A stretch of DNA of 64,000 nt from Saprospiraceae bacterium (GCA_022841745.1 JALHQW010000002.1:173377-237376), one strand, 5' to 3'. Shown: positions 9,413 through 19,427, counted from the stretch's first letter. Made by a program: numbers and translations. Notes: generated from the letters alone by a model not told the origin.

Positions 9413-10432
9413 ATGTACATCCACCGCAACATCCACTGGAAACTCGTACTGCGCTTCGCATGGAAATACTTGCTCATCTTCACCGCATGGAGCACCGTGA
9501 CGATGGCCATACATGTCTATTTGCACAACCACGGCACCAACCTTTCCATTCCCTTTGCACCACTTGGCACCATCGGCGTGGCAGTGGCATTTTACCTCGG
9601 TTTCAAGAACAACCAAAGCTACGACCGCTTTTGGGAGGCCCGCACCATTTGGGGGGGCATCGTGAACGGCAGCCGTACCTGGGGCAACCAAGTGCTCAGC
9701 TATGTCTCCAATTTCCATAAAAGCACCAATCTGGCCGACGCCGAGTTGAAGGAAATTCACAAGCGCCTGGTTTACAGGCATTTGGCCTGGATAAATGCGC
9801 TGCGCTTGCACCTGCGCAAGCCCTCCAGTTTTTCGCCCAACTACGTGGGTGCGCTCCGCCGATTCCAAACCAGCAGCCCGGAACGCAAGGACTGGGAGGA
9901 GCAGGTAAGGCCATTTTTGAACGAAAAGGACTACGAAGACCTCATCTGCGTACAGAACATGCCCGCCCAACTCCTGCGCCGCCAAGGCGAGGACTTGAAG
10001 TTTCTAATGGAAAATGCCGGGGTTATTGACGATTTTCGGCACATGGAATTGATGGCCAGCCTCAAGGATTTTTACAACGAGCAAGGCCGTTGCGAGCGAA
10101 TCAAGAACACGCCGCTGCCCCGCCAGTACAGCTATTTCAGCAAGGTGTTCTGCTGGGTTTTCATCCTTCTGCTGCCATTTGCGCTTATCAGCGAGTTCCA
10201 CAAGATGGGCGAGGGCTACGACTGGCTCGTGGTACCGTTCAGCGTGCTTATTTCCTGGATTTTCATGACGATTGAACTCGTCGGCGACAACAGCGAAGAC
10301 CCCTTCGAAAACTTCATCAACGACGTGCCCATGACCGCCCTTTGCCGCAATATCGAAATAGACCTGCGGGAAATGCTTGGCGAATCGGAACTGCCGCCAA
10401 GGGTGCTGCCGGAGCAAGGGATTTTGATGTGA
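9413..10432 (+). CDS. Bestrophin family (UPF0187) ion channel protein
   Basis: 339 residues. The N-terminal KLVLRFAWKYLLIFTAWS and the strongly conserved FYLGFKNNQSYDRFWEAR, followed by WGGIVNGSRTWGNQ, identify the bacterial bestrophin/UPF0187 family. Two further hydrophobic segments appear near FCWVFILLLPFALISEF and LVVPFSVLISWIFMTIE, followed by the conserved EDPFENFINDVPM. Bacterial bestrophins are pentameric ion channels in the inner membrane; at least one is cation-selective. It lies directly downstream of the glycosyltransferase on the same strand and may share its transcript. Confidence 0.9.
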   Translation: MYIHRNIHWKLVLRFAWKYLLIFTAWSTVTMAIHVYLHNHGTNLSIPFAPLGTIGVAVAFYLGFKNNQSYDRFWEARTIWGGIVNGSRTWGNQVLSYVSNFHKSTNLADAELKEIHKRLVYRHLAWINALRLHLRKPSSFSPNYVGALRRFQTSSPERKDWEEQVRPFLNEKDYEDLICVQNMPAQLLRRQGEDLKFLMENAGVIDDFRHMELMASLKDFYNEQGRCERIKNTPLPRQYSYFSKVFCWVFILLLPFALISEFHKMGEGYDWLVVPFSVLISWIFMTIELVGDNSEDPFENFINDVPMTALCRNIEIDLREMLGESELPPRVLPEQGILM

Positions 10433-10476
10433 TGCTGCTTGCCCCTGTGGGGATGCTGGAAGCTGGATGCTGGATG

Positions 10477-10568
10477 TTGAGGTTCAGCGCACCGTAATCT
10501 TTGTAGCTTCACACCGTTTTAGGCATTGAGGTGCAGCGCACCGTAATATTGCGGAGCGCCGCACCTCA
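10477..10568. repeat. Palindromic dispersed repeat, two partial copies
   Basis: TTGAGGTTCAGCGCACCGTA begins at 10477 and a near copy, TTGAGGTGCAGCGCACCGTA, at 10526. The second copy continues into an inverted arm: TGAGGTGCAGCG (10527-10538) pairs with CGCCGCACCTCA (10557-10568) with one mismatch. It lies in the 262-bp gap between the bestrophin gene and the F420-reductase-like gene. It looks like a REP-type unit rather than a terminator, since no T-run follows. Confidence 0.6.
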
Positions 10569-10694
10569 TGTACCTGCTTGTCTGGGAATTTCGCCGCTCC
10601 CGCATGGCGGGACAAGTACTGAGGTTGCAATTTGAATGTGATTTCAACTCCTTATTCGCATAATTTTTCATTTTCAAACAATCAACTTCACCTT

Positions 10695-11339
10695 ATGAAA
10701 AAAATCGGAATACTCGGCTCGGGCATGGTCGCCAAGACCCTTGGCGCAGGCTTCATCAAGCATGGCTACGACGTGATGCTCGGCACCAGCGATGCCTCCA
10801 AACTCGCTGATTGGCAAACGAAAAGCGGCGGCAAAATCGGCAGCTTCGCTGAGGCGGCAGCCTTCGGCGAAATAGTCGTATTGGCCGTAAAAGGCATCCA
10901 TGCCGAGAGCGCCCTGCAACGGGCTGGATTGGACAACCTCGATGGAAAGACCATCCTCGACGCCACCAACCCCATTGACGAAAGCCGTGGCCCGGTGAAC
11001 GGCGTACTGGTCTTTTTCACCGACCTGAACAGCTCGCTGATGGAGCGGCTGCAGGTGGCTGCACCTTCGGCGAATTTCGTGAAATGCTTCAGTTGCGTCG
11101 GCAACCATCTCATGATTGACCCGCAACTTCCCGGTGGGCCGCCCAGCATGTTCATCTGCGGCAACAGCCCCGAGGCCAAGCAGGAGGCCACTGCCCTACT
11201 CCACCAAATCGGCTGGGAAGTGGAGGACATGGGCGCTGCAGAGGCAGCACGAGCTATTGAGCCACTGTGCATCCTTTGGTGCATTCCGGGGTTTAGGGAG
11301 AACAAATGGGTGCATGCATTCAAATTGCTAAAGCCTTGA
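10695..11339 (+). CDS. NADPH-dependent F420 reductase-like oxidoreductase
   Basis: 214 residues from ATG at 10695 (MKKIGILGSGMVAKTLGAGF), which places the Rossmann GxGxxA loop at the N-terminus; the upstream in-frame start at 10632 adds an unlikely polar leader. TILDATNPIDESRGPVNGV and KCFSCVGNHLMIDPQ match NADP oxidoreductase (coenzyme F420-dependent) family proteins common in bacteria. Bacteroidota are not known to rely on F420, so it probably uses NADP(H) with another partner. It converges on the serine hydrolase gene, with only 11 bp between the stops. Confidence 0.75.
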   Translation: MKKIGILGSGMVAKTLGAGFIKHGYDVMLGTSDASKLADWQTKSGGKIGSFAEAAAFGEIVVLAVKGIHAESALQRAGLDNLDGKTILDATNPIDESRGPVNGVLVFFTDLNSSLMERLQVAAPSANFVKCFSCVGNHLMIDPQLPGGPPSMFICGNSPEAKQEATALLHQIGWEVEDMGAAEAARAIEPLCILWCIPGFRENKWVHAFKLLKP

Positions 11340-11350
11340 TTTAGAATACC

Positions 11351-12793
11351 TTAAGGCAATTTTTTCAACCACCCCACGGCTGGATTGCCGCTGGGACGCA
11401 GCTTTACGGACTGCTCCCAAGCCACCTTCGCCCCCGGCAGGTCACCGATTGCCTTACGGCAAATGCCGAGGCGGTTCCAGGCTATCACAATCTTGGGAAA
11501 CAGCTTTGTGTAAACCTCGAACAGCGACTCGCCTTCGGCCCATTTTTCAGCTTCTTCCAAGCGCTTTCCCACGCCAAGCAACTGCATATCGTTTTCAAAA
11601 TCAAAGCCCGCATTGCGTAGCACGGCCTGGCTGTTTTCGGTGAAATGGGCCGCTCCCTTCTCCACCAACACCCGATGGATGGCGTTGGTCACGGGGTTGT
11701 TCTCCCAAGGCTCCTGCTGCGGCATTTCCTGTTCGCCCTTGCCGTCGAGGATGCTCATGATTTGCAGGGAAATATCGTCGGAAATCCAGTCGTTCGAGTT
11801 GCTGGAAATGACCATGCACAGGTCGCTCGCAGGGTCAAATGCCATGATGGCATTGTAAACGCTGTTGCCACCATTGTGCCAGATGATGCGCCGGCCCTCC
11901 GCCTGCTGCACCACCCAGCCGTAGCCGTAATGGCTGTGTCCTTCGGGCCCTTCGGCCACGAGGGGCGACCACATTCTATCCACCAGTTCTTTTTTGAGCA
12001 CCACCCCATTGCGCAGCGCCAAATACCAGCGGTGCATATCGCCGACGGTGGAGAGCACACCGCCATTGGCCCGCAGGTGCCAGCCCGGCCCGTCGGGCAG
12101 CCAGGGGTGGTCGAGGGCGGTGCCCCAACGCTCGCCGTTGCGATAACCCACGGCCAATTCTTCTTTTTTGAAACCGGGGGCGAGGTAGCCAGTGCGCTTC
12201 ATGCCAGCGGGCAGCCAGAGTTTTTCCCGAAGGAAAGCCTCGTAGCCCATGCCGCTCACCCGCTCCACGATGATGCCGAGCAGGCTGTAGCCGACGTTGG
12301 AATAATCGTACACCTCGCCCGGCTTGGCGTTCAGCGGCGTCTGAAAGGCCAGCTTCGCAAATTGCTCCGCATTGAGGTTGTCATAATCATCGCCGATGGC
12401 ACCGGGGAAGCCCGCTGTGTGGGTGAGCAATTGGTGTAGGGTGATGCCCGCTTTGTCGGCGGGTGCCTCCTTGAAATACTTGCCCAAAGCATCGTCGGTG
12501 CTGAGTTTTCCCGCCTCCACCAGCTTCATGATGGCCGCTGCGGTGAACTGCTTGGTTACGCTGCCGATGCTGAAAATGGTCTCGGCGGTCTGCTTGCGCT
12601 TGGCGTCCCGGTCGGCATCGCCGAAGCCGTTTTCGAGGAGGATTTTGCCTTGCGAGGCAACGAGCACCGAGCCGCTCCAGCCTTTATTGGCCGTTTTTTG
12701 GAGGTAGGCGTTGAGTTGGTCGGTGGTGGTTGGCTGCGCAAATGTTGTGGTTGCGAGGAAAATGAACAGCAATGATGGTACAATGAATTTCAT
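11351..12793 (-). CDS. Serine hydrolase (beta-lactamase class C family) with C-terminal TPR-like tail
   Basis: 480 residues. Signal peptide MKFIVPSLLFIFLATTTFAQ is followed by a class C beta-lactamase/penicillin-binding-protein-like domain: FSIGSVTKQFTAAAIMKL gives the S-x-x-K nucleophile (about Ser78, Lys81), YDYSNVGYSLLG the Y-x-N motif, and IIWHNGGN the third-box HNGG. The last ~110 residues (LGVGKRLEEAEKWAEGESLF, then KAIGDLPGAKVAWEQSVKL) look like a tetratricopeptide pair. Enzymes of this kind act on peptides, esters or amides in the periplasm; true beta-lactamase activity should not be assumed. Confidence 0.85.
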   Translation of the reverse strand: MKFIVPSLLFIFLATTTFAQPTTTDQLNAYLQKTANKGWSGSVLVASQGKILLENGFGDADRDAKRKQTAETIFSIGSVTKQFTAAAIMKLVEAGKLSTDDALGKYFKEAPADKAGITLHQLLTHTAGFPGAIGDDYDNLNAEQFAKLAFQTPLNAKPGEVYDYSNVGYSLLGIIVERVSGMGYEAFLREKLWLPAGMKRTGYLAPGFKKEELAVGYRNGERWGTALDHPWLPDGPGWHLRANGGVLSTVGDMHRWYLALRNGVVLKKELVDRMWSPLVAEGPEGHSHYGYGWVVQQAEGRRIIWHNGGNSVYNAIMAFDPASDLCMVISSNSNDWISDDISLQIMSILDGKGEQEMPQQEPWENNPVTNAIHRVLVEKGAAHFTENSQAVLRNAGFDFENDMQLLGVGKRLEEAEKWAEGESLFEVYTKLFPKIVIAWNRLGICRKAIGDLPGAKVAWEQSVKLRPSGNPAVGWLKKLP

Positions 12794-12892
12794 CGAGTCA
12801 AAGGTTTAGACCACAAAGGTCTGGTTTTGCCCTTGAGCCGTTGCAATTAGGAGGTTAATTAAGGTTAATTGTGGTTAAAGACCTCGCTTCAA

Positions 12893-14464
12893 TCACCCTT
12901 CCGGCACTTGGTATTGCCGCCTTAATGCCATCAGTCGGGTTTTCAGTTCAGCGATGACCGCCTGCTGTGCCCGGTCGTTGATGAGGTTATTCAGTTCATT
13001 GGGGTCGTTTTCTAAGTCATACAACTCCCAAGCATCCAGTGCTGGGTAGTAGTGGATGAGCTTGTATCGTTCCGTTCGGATACCATAATGCTTTCGCACT
13101 TGATGGGCGCCCGGGTACTCAAAATATTGGTAAAACATTTCCTTCCGCCAGTCGGCAGGAGGTGGGCCTTCGAGTAGCGGGCGCAGCGAACGGCCCTGCA
13201 TGTCGGCGGGGACGGAAACGCCGGCGTAGTCCAAAAAAGTGGGGGCAAAATCGAGGTTGAGCGCCATGGCGTCGCAGGTTTGGCCAGCCTTCACGCCTGC
13301 CGGATAGCGGGCTACCAATGGCATCCGCAGCGATGGCTCGTACATGAACCGCTTGTCGTACCAGCCGTGCTCGCCCGTGTAAAAACCTTGGTCGGAGGTA
13401 TATACGACGATGGTGTTCTGTGCCAGGCCGGTTGAGTCCAAATAGGCCAACAGCCGCCCAATGTTCTCGTCCACAGACACCACGCAGCTGAGGTAGTCCT
13501 CCATGTAGCGCTGGTATTTCCATTCCAGCAGTTCCCTACCCTCCCGTTTGTTTTCTTTAAAATCCTTGCGAATAGGTGCATAGTAAGCATCCCAAGCGCT
13601 GCGCTGCTCCGGCGTGAGGCGAGCGAGGTCATTGGCCCACCATTGCTCGGGTTTGGAATCTTTCATCCCCCCCGTGTTGTCGTCCATATCGTAGTCGCCG
13701 GGCATCATTTTCAGGTCGTAGGAGAGGAACATGTCCTCGATGCGCATGTCCTGCTGGCGGGCAGCGTCGGAGCGGGTGGCGTAGTCGTCGTAAAATGATT
13801 CGGGCAGCGGGAATTTTTTACCCTTGAAAACGCCGAGGTGCTTGCTGTTCGGCATCCAGTTGCGGTGTGGTGCTTTGTGGTGAAAAAGCAGGCAGAAAGG
13901 TTTCTCCGGGTCACGTTGGTTGAGCGACTGTAGCGCCTGGTCGGTGATGATGTCGGTGGTATAACCCATGAATTTCGTCGTGTCGCCATCCACGATGAGG
14001 TCGGGGTTGTAGTACGGCCCTTGGTCCACCAAGACGCTGTATTTATCAAAGCCAGTGGGGAGTGAGCCGAGATGCCATTTCCCCATGACAAATGTTTGAT
14101 AACCAACGTTTTGCAATAATTTTGGAAAAGTGGATTGCGCACCGTCAAAAACGTCCCCGTTCTGCCGGAAGCCATTCAGGTGGCTGTACTTGCCCGTCAG
14201 CAATACCGCACGGGATGGGCCGCAGATGGAATTGGTGACAAAGCTGTTGCGGAACAACACCCCTTCCCTTGCAATTCTATCAATATTGGGCGTTTGCAAA
14301 AGGTCACTTCCGTAGCAGCTCATGGCCCGACTGGTGTGGTCGTCGGTCATGATGAAAATGATGTTCGGGCGGGTGGGCTTGGAAGCGGTTTCCGAAGGGC
14401 TTTGGGAAGTGCAACTTGCCAGCAGCAACAGCCACGGCAGGAAGAAGAAGGGCAAATATTTCAT
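12893..14464 (-). CDS. Sulfatase (formylglycine-dependent) lipoprotein
   Basis: 523 residues from ATG at 14464 (MKYLPFFFLPWLLLLASC); the lipobox LASC gives a lipoprotein signal. Metal ligands appear at IIFIMTDDHTSR (Asp41-Asp42), and CGPSR at residues 81-85 is the C-x-P-S-R motif whose cysteine is converted to formylglycine. KWHLGSLPTGFDKY and VVYTSDQGFYTGEHGWYDKR are further type I sulfatase signatures. It should hydrolyse sulfate esters, probably on sulfated polysaccharides, at the cell envelope. A formylglycine-generating enzyme is not in this window. No polysaccharide lyase or SusCD pair is adjacent, so the substrate is unknown. Confidence 0.9.
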   Translation of the reverse strand: MKYLPFFFLPWLLLLASCTSQSPSETASKPTRPNIIFIMTDDHTSRAMSCYGSDLLQTPNIDRIAREGVLFRNSFVTNSICGPSRAVLLTGKYSHLNGFRQNGDVFDGAQSTFPKLLQNVGYQTFVMGKWHLGSLPTGFDKYSVLVDQGPYYNPDLIVDGDTTKFMGYTTDIITDQALQSLNQRDPEKPFCLLFHHKAPHRNWMPNSKHLGVFKGKKFPLPESFYDDYATRSDAARQQDMRIEDMFLSYDLKMMPGDYDMDDNTGGMKDSKPEQWWANDLARLTPEQRSAWDAYYAPIRKDFKENKREGRELLEWKYQRYMEDYLSCVVSVDENIGRLLAYLDSTGLAQNTIVVYTSDQGFYTGEHGWYDKRFMYEPSLRMPLVARYPAGVKAGQTCDAMALNLDFAPTFLDYAGVSVPADMQGRSLRPLLEGPPPADWRKEMFYQYFEYPGAHQVRKHYGIRTERYKLIHYYPALDAWELYDLENDPNELNNLINDRAQQAVIAELKTRLMALRRQYQVPEG

Positions 14465-14658
14465 TGTGACAATGTTTGTGGCGGCCAAAGCAGCCGCCAG
14501 AATTTGCCCCGAAGTAAATGCGAATTATTGATTTAATGAAATTGTGGATGGGAATTGCCATTAGGGTGTCAATACCAAACCCCACCGCCAGGCTCGGGTA
14601 AAAAAGAAGCCTGCAAAGTGGTGCGGTAAGCCGACAAAACACCATCTCAGTCCCATTA

Positions 14659-15705
14659 TCACTGGTATTGAATATAAATCGGCTTTGGCACCAATTGCAA
14701 TACCTCCTCAGGTTGCATGACCGCTTTTGCTTGTTTGGTGTCGTGCTTGTAGAAAATCTTGAAGCCAGCAAACTGGACCGGCTCTGGGTAGATTACCTGC
14801 CGATAGGTTCCTTTTTTCTTGGCTTTGCCACCCCAGCCATCCATTTGCACGACAATCTGTACTTCGGGAATGGTGGCAATATCCTCGTAATTGGTCAGCA
14901 TTGGCTTCGTGAAACGATGCACAATCAAGAGTTTTGGGGGTAGGTTATGCAACTTGACCAAGCCTGCTAGGTAATTGGCCGCATAGTTGACGTCCTTGGC
15001 ATCAAAACTGCCGATTTTCTTGCCCGGACGTGCCCCCGTTTTCATGGAGAACTCAGGGTCGATGCCCAAATGCACGTTCGGCATGGACAGGAAACTATCC
15101 AACTGCGGCAATTCCTCCTCCAAACTGCTCAAGCCTATCTGAATGTCCAGGATTACAATGGCGTCTATCTTTTTGGCTATCCTGATTGCTTTTTCTATTT
15201 GCGCCTTTGGCATCCGTTGCCGGTATTTATTGCCTTTGCCGGGGCTTCGTTGGGCCGTGACGGCGATGTAATGAATGGCTGGAACCACCGATGTTTGGGT
15301 GTCGGCCTGTTCCCATTTTTTCACCTCCGATTGGAGCATTTCCAGCATTTCATCCTCAGGGTACTCGCCCAAGGCACCCATCCGCTTTGAATAGAAATTG
15401 CCATAATAGGCGATGACCCGGTTGAATGGAAGAATGGCCCCAACGTTCGGGTAGGTCACTGGCAGCGACTCCCACTTGCCGTTTTTCTCATCGGCGTTCA
15501 AGGCGTTGAACCTGCGCTTGTAGTCAGCAGAATCCAGTTTTTCGACGGGCTTTTCAATCGGCTTTTTAACGGACGCAATAGGCAGACTCAGGTTGGCACT
15601 TGGGTTTCCGCCGGTTTCCGAACAACCCATGTTTACCAGCAAAAGCAAGCAGCCCAGGGAGCAAATCCAAATAAATGAACGAAGGAAAGGAGGTTTGTTC
15701 AACAT
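14659..15705 (-). CDS. Lipoprotein of unknown function (barrel-like)
   Basis: 348 residues from ATG at 15705 (MLNKPPFLRSFIWICSLG), with a lipobox near LLLLVNMGC. After a Lys/Pro-rich linker the body has alternating strand/helix segments (IVILDIQIGLSSLEEELPQL, VHLGIDPEFSMK, PPKLLIVHRFT) that look like a TIM-barrel-type fold with acidic loop residues. I recognise no named family and no certain catalytic motif. It lies downstream of no obvious partner; the sulfatase follows on the same strand about 195 bp further on. Envelope location is the only safe inference. Confidence 0.65.
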   Translation of the reverse strand: MLNKPPFLRSFIWICSLGCLLLLVNMGCSETGGNPSANLSLPIASVKKPIEKPVEKLDSADYKRRFNALNADEKNGKWESLPVTYPNVGAILPFNRVIAYYGNFYSKRMGALGEYPEDEMLEMLQSEVKKWEQADTQTSVVPAIHYIAVTAQRSPGKGNKYRQRMPKAQIEKAIRIAKKIDAIVILDIQIGLSSLEEELPQLDSFLSMPNVHLGIDPEFSMKTGARPGKKIGSFDAKDVNYAANYLAGLVKLHNLPPKLLIVHRFTKPMLTNYEDIATIPEVQIVVQMDGWGGKAKKKGTYRQVIYPEPVQFAGFKIFYKHDTKQAKAVMQPEEVLQLVPKPIYIQYQ

Positions 15706-15789
15706 ATACGGTAGTGTTTGCAAACAGTAAAAACTCAGCAGGCCATTGGGGAACTTTGTTTGAAGCAAAACCGGAGTCTTCTGTCAATG

Positions 15790-16114
15790 TTCATTTGGTA
15801 GGCAGTCAAAGCTGGATATTAGCTGCCTTTCCCGGCACTGCTTTTTTACCTGTTCAATCAACGCCGTCGCCCGTGTTCTCGTCTATAACCTCGTGGCGGT
15901 CGCCGCCAATGCTGTAGTAATAAAACACCCCACTACTGCCTTGGGCGACATCATCTACTGCGACGGGGAGTTGGTGGGCACCAAACTCGCCAAGCAGCAC
16001 CTAGAACAGGGGAAATACATTGCTAGTCTCGGCACTGGCAAAACTGCAGTCATTTCTTGCTGCAAATGCTGGCTTTGGCCGGGAAGAAATAGCTGCAAAA
16101 CCGCTCTTGCGTAA
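15790..16114 (+). other. Unrecognised open stretch, possible gene remnant
   Basis: The 480-bp gap between the unknown lipoprotein and the receptor gene holds an open plus-strand frame. It includes VLVYNLVAVAANAVVIKHP and DGELVGTKLAKQHLEQGKY, which look coding in composition, but has no convincing start, and its end (CCKCWLWPGRNSCK) looks random. I recognise no family. It could be the remnant of a gene truncated at both ends, or chance. Confidence 0.25.
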
Positions 16115-16186
16115 CCTAACAAGTTGCAATCTTGCTAGAACAAAGAGACTTAAATTATGCGGAAATCACACTTGGGACAACTGGGT

Positions 16187-18703
16187 CTAATACACCGTTT
16201 CTTGTTCGTCTATCAAAGGGGTCACATAAACTCTATTTGGCTCTTTCTGTTGGTTTAATTGATAATGGAAGGACAACAGTACCGTACGTGATTGCCACAA
16301 AAAATTATCCTCGGAGTAGAATGTGGTATCTTTGGAAAAGGAGCGGCGGCGGCGGCTATTGAACAGGTCGTTGACGCTGAGTGCCAAGGTGCCTTTTTTC
16401 TTGAAAATGTCCAAGCCGAAGGCAATATCGAGCACAGTCATGGCACGGTTGAGACCCTGCGTAGTCGTTCTTGGGGCAACATAACTAATCGTTGCTTGGG
16501 TGTGCAGTTTATCCCGGATGCTGTATCTAGAGCTAGCCTTGGTCTCCATGGAAAAAGACCCGCCTCCGACAAAGACTTGTTTCCCCTCGTGCCAAAAACT
16601 GCCCTTGGATAAGGAGTGGTAAAGGTTCACATCGCCATAGAGCCGCCACTTTTTATGAGGAAAGTAGGCATAGGTGTACTCAATGCCATAGTTCCGCTTG
16701 AAATCGAGGTTCTCGGCCTGGGTGATGGTGACACCCGGCGAGTCGGTATCCACTCGCTGTAGTCTTTTGATGACGTTTTTGGTAAAGCGGTAGTAGGCCA
16801 CTGAACTAAATGACGCCTTTTCCCAATACCTGATATAACCCAGCTCATAGGCATTGGTGTATTCCGGCTCGATTTTGGGGTTGCCCCGGAAGATATTGCG
16901 GCGGTCACGGATGGTAAAGAACGGGTTCAAATCCGAGTAAGCAGGTCGCTGGATGCGGCGGCTGTAGCTCAACTGGAAAGCATCTACCTCCGTCAGTTCA
17001 TAGGTCAAAAATGCGCTGGGGAACAGGTCGGTGTACCTGGTTGAGTTGGTCAGGTTGGTGGCAAGCAGTTTTGTCGTCACGTCCGAGTACTCGACCCGTA
17101 AGCCCGTTTGCCATGAAAACTTGTTAATGGCGTCCCCAATGTTCAAGTATGCGCCATGAATCGCTTCTTCATAAAGGAAGTAATTGGTAAATTCTGCATC
17201 TGGATTTTCAATGCTATTCACTACTTCCCTTACTTCGTAATTGTTGGAAATCTGGCGGACAGCACCTTGCCATCCGGCTTCGAACTTGCCCTTTTCGCCA
17301 AAGGGAAGTAGGTAGTCCACATTGCTGCTGAGCCTGCGGTTCCCTTCCTTGTTGTTGGCCAGTTGCCGGTAGTCCACGCCGCTCAGGGGATTGTTTGCCG
17401 CATCGAAATATTGCTCCTCGAACACGGATGTTTTATCCATGCCCGTGTTCTCGTACTGAAGCTCGGTAATGAGTTCATTCCCTTCTTTTTCGAACTGGGT
17501 TTTATAAATCAACGAGTATCGAAGGTTAGAGTCCGATTCTTTCTCTGCTTCCGCTCGGCGGGTGATTTTATAGATATTATCAGGCCGGCCAAATGCATCC
17601 AAATACCGTAAATCGGACGAATTATCCCCTGTTTTCTTGCGGTAGGCAAAAGAAAGGGTCACGAAGTTCTTCGGATTCAGGTAGATGTCACTGTCAAATT
17701 TGAAAAATCCCGGTAGGCTGGACCGCTCGTGCGTCCTGTCCATGTTGGAGAAAAAGGTGCTGTCGGGTTGGCCGACCTTGTAGAATTCATTGCGGAAACT
17801 GCCCGTGCCCGGTCGGTTGGCGTACCAGCCTCCCATGCCGAAATATCCGTTGAACTTCCCCTTTTTGTAGTTGATGTTGAGGCCACTGCCCATGTTGCGG
17901 TTGTTGCCAATGTGCGCATCCACCGAGCCGTTCAGCCCTTTTTGCTGGTTGGTTTTCAGGACAATGTTCACGATGCCCGCCATGCCCTCTGCCTCATAGC
18001 GTGCCGAGGGGTTGGTGATGACCTCGATTCGCTCGATTTGGTTTGCCCTGATTTGCCGCAGGCCCGACAAGTTCTCGTAGCTGACTAGGGAGGACATCCT
18101 GCCGTTCAGGAGGATGCGAATCGTGCCGTTCCCCCTCATGCTTAGTCGGCCATCGTTGTCCACCGAGATGCCCGGCACGTTGCGCAGCACGTCCTCCGCC
18201 GTGCCCCCTGCGCTGGTCAGGTCTTTGCCCACATTGAACACCCGTTTGTCCAGTGCCATCGTCACCGTACTTTTTTCTGCCCGCACTTCCACTGCTGCCA
18301 TCCTCGTAATATCTGACACCAGTGCCACGATTCCCACATCACACCTATTTTGGTAGTTGTTTAGCTTGGCTCCGCTAAAATAAACGGGGACACAGGCCAA
18401 GAATTCAATCAGGAGATAGAATTCGGCATGGTTGGTATTCATGGAAAAACTGCCATCGGCATTGGAGGCAGTGCCTGTGAGCAGGGTGCTATCTTTTTTT
18501 GAAAAAAGGCTGATGGTGGCAAATTCCAAGGGCAGCTTCGTGTCCCGGTCAATGATTTTGCCATAAATTTCGATAGCAGCTTGATTTGGGCCATTGGTAG
18601 GAGCAGGTTGTACTTGGGCACTTAGCTGATGGACTAAAACCATTACCAAAACAAGCGCAGCCGCACTTTTTCGAATGGGTAATAGCAAGCTCTTATCGTT
18701 CAT
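16187..18703 (-). CDS. Outer-membrane beta-barrel receptor (TonB-dependent-receptor-like)
   Basis: 838 residues from ATG at 18703 (MNDKSLLLPIRKSAAALV), signal peptide ending LSAQ. An N-terminal carboxypeptidase-regulatory-like domain (IDRDTKLPLEFATISLFSKK) is followed by a plug (GGTAEDVLRNVPGISVDNDG, then RIEVITNPSARYEAEGMAG) and a long beta-barrel typical of the Bacteroidota OMP_b-brl_3 family, with SYSRRIQRPAYSDLNPF. Barrel proteins of this type import ligands or act in assembly at the outer membrane. No SusD partner or TonB box is evident nearby, so the ligand is unknown. Confidence 0.85.
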   Translation of the reverse strand: MNDKSLLLPIRKSAAALVLVMVLVHQLSAQVQPAPTNGPNQAAIEIYGKIIDRDTKLPLEFATISLFSKKDSTLLTGTASNADGSFSMNTNHAEFYLLIEFLACVPVYFSGAKLNNYQNRCDVGIVALVSDITRMAAVEVRAEKSTVTMALDKRVFNVGKDLTSAGGTAEDVLRNVPGISVDNDGRLSMRGNGTIRILLNGRMSSLVSYENLSGLRQIRANQIERIEVITNPSARYEAEGMAGIVNIVLKTNQQKGLNGSVDAHIGNNRNMGSGLNINYKKGKFNGYFGMGGWYANRPGTGSFRNEFYKVGQPDSTFFSNMDRTHERSSLPGFFKFDSDIYLNPKNFVTLSFAYRKKTGDNSSDLRYLDAFGRPDNIYKITRRAEAEKESDSNLRYSLIYKTQFEKEGNELITELQYENTGMDKTSVFEEQYFDAANNPLSGVDYRQLANNKEGNRRLSSNVDYLLPFGEKGKFEAGWQGAVRQISNNYEVREVVNSIENPDAEFTNYFLYEEAIHGAYLNIGDAINKFSWQTGLRVEYSDVTTKLLATNLTNSTRYTDLFPSAFLTYELTEVDAFQLSYSRRIQRPAYSDLNPFFTIRDRRNIFRGNPKIEPEYTNAYELGYIRYWEKASFSSVAYYRFTKNVIKRLQRVDTDSPGVTITQAENLDFKRNYGIEYTYAYFPHKKWRLYGDVNLYHSLSKGSFWHEGKQVFVGGGSFSMETKASSRYSIRDKLHTQATISYVAPRTTTQGLNRAMTVLDIAFGLDIFKKKGTLALSVNDLFNSRRRRSFSKDTTFYSEDNFLWQSRTVLLSFHYQLNQQKEPNRVYVTPLIDEQETVY

Positions 18704-19063
18704 ACAGCTGATAGCGAGGATAATTTTAGGGGCATGAGTGTGAGGTGAGCCTGTCTGCAAAAATCGTACTACGATTTTGGCAATCCTGTAAATGCGTGAC
18801 TGCTGTGACTAATCCTTGCTTAAACTCAAAATTTTAGAAGTCGCCCAGCACCTCATCTACCTCCCCCATCACCCTTCCCGTCTCCGCCAGTGCCACAATG
18901 ATTTTCTGATAATGCAAAATCTCCTCAAACCCCAGCACCCGCTCCTTCCTGTCCTTTAGCCACTTCTGGGCGGGCTGGTAGCCACCGATGTAGAACTCCC
19001 AAGCCACCTGCGGCACCCCGTCGAAATACTGCGTATCGTTGATATAGACCCGGCCCGTGCCTG

Positions 19064-19096
19064 AGTTAGGAGGTAACTCGAAGTTACCTCCTAACT
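19064..19096. repeat. 33-bp perfect palindromic unit within coding sequence
   Basis: AGTTAGGAGGTAACT (19064-19078), loop CGA, AGTTACCTCCTAACT (19082-19096): 15-bp arms with no mismatch. On the minus strand it reads LGGNFELPPN in frame in the ISP specificity-domain fragment. It has the same 15+3+15 plan as the unit at 19395 and the four units in the histidine kinase. Confidence 0.85.
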
Positions 19097-19394
19097 TGGG
19101 CTGGCTTGGCTCGAACCTCGGCTTCGTCACCCGGTTATCCCCATCCACGGGGTACTGGGTGAGGTACTCCTCCACCTTGGGGCTTTTCAGTAGGTGGAGC
19201 TGCCGAAGCTCGCCGCCCAGGCGCACCAACTGCCAGAACTTGCCCGCATCGGTCGGATACGGAACCCTCGGAAAGTCTATCTTCAAAAACTCCTTGTACC
19301 GCTCCCGGTAGCTCGGCGAGTGCAGCACGGCGTAGATATAGTCGAGGAGGTCTATGGGGGCGAAGGTCTCACGCTCGGCCTCACGTTCGGCCTC

Positions 19395-19427
19395 ACGTTT
19401 ACTAATCCTTTGAGGATTAGTAAACGT
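19395..19427. repeat. 33-bp perfect palindromic unit within coding sequence
   Basis: ACGTTTACTAATCCT (19395-19409), loop TTG, AGGATTAGTAAACGT (19413-19427): 15-bp arms with no mismatch. On the minus strand it reads TFTNPQRISK in frame near the start of the ISP C-terminal fragment. It is followed by a short GCCTCACGTT-type direct repeat encoding REAEREAERE. Confidence 0.85.

Noticed and set aside
10695..11339. Evidence of F420 metabolism
   Set aside because: The NADP oxidoreductase family name is historical; no F420 biosynthesis gene is present and many family members are F420-independent.
11351..12793. Antibiotic-resistance beta-lactamase
   Set aside because: The class C-like motifs are shared by many esterases and peptidases; nothing specific for beta-lactam hydrolysis is seen.
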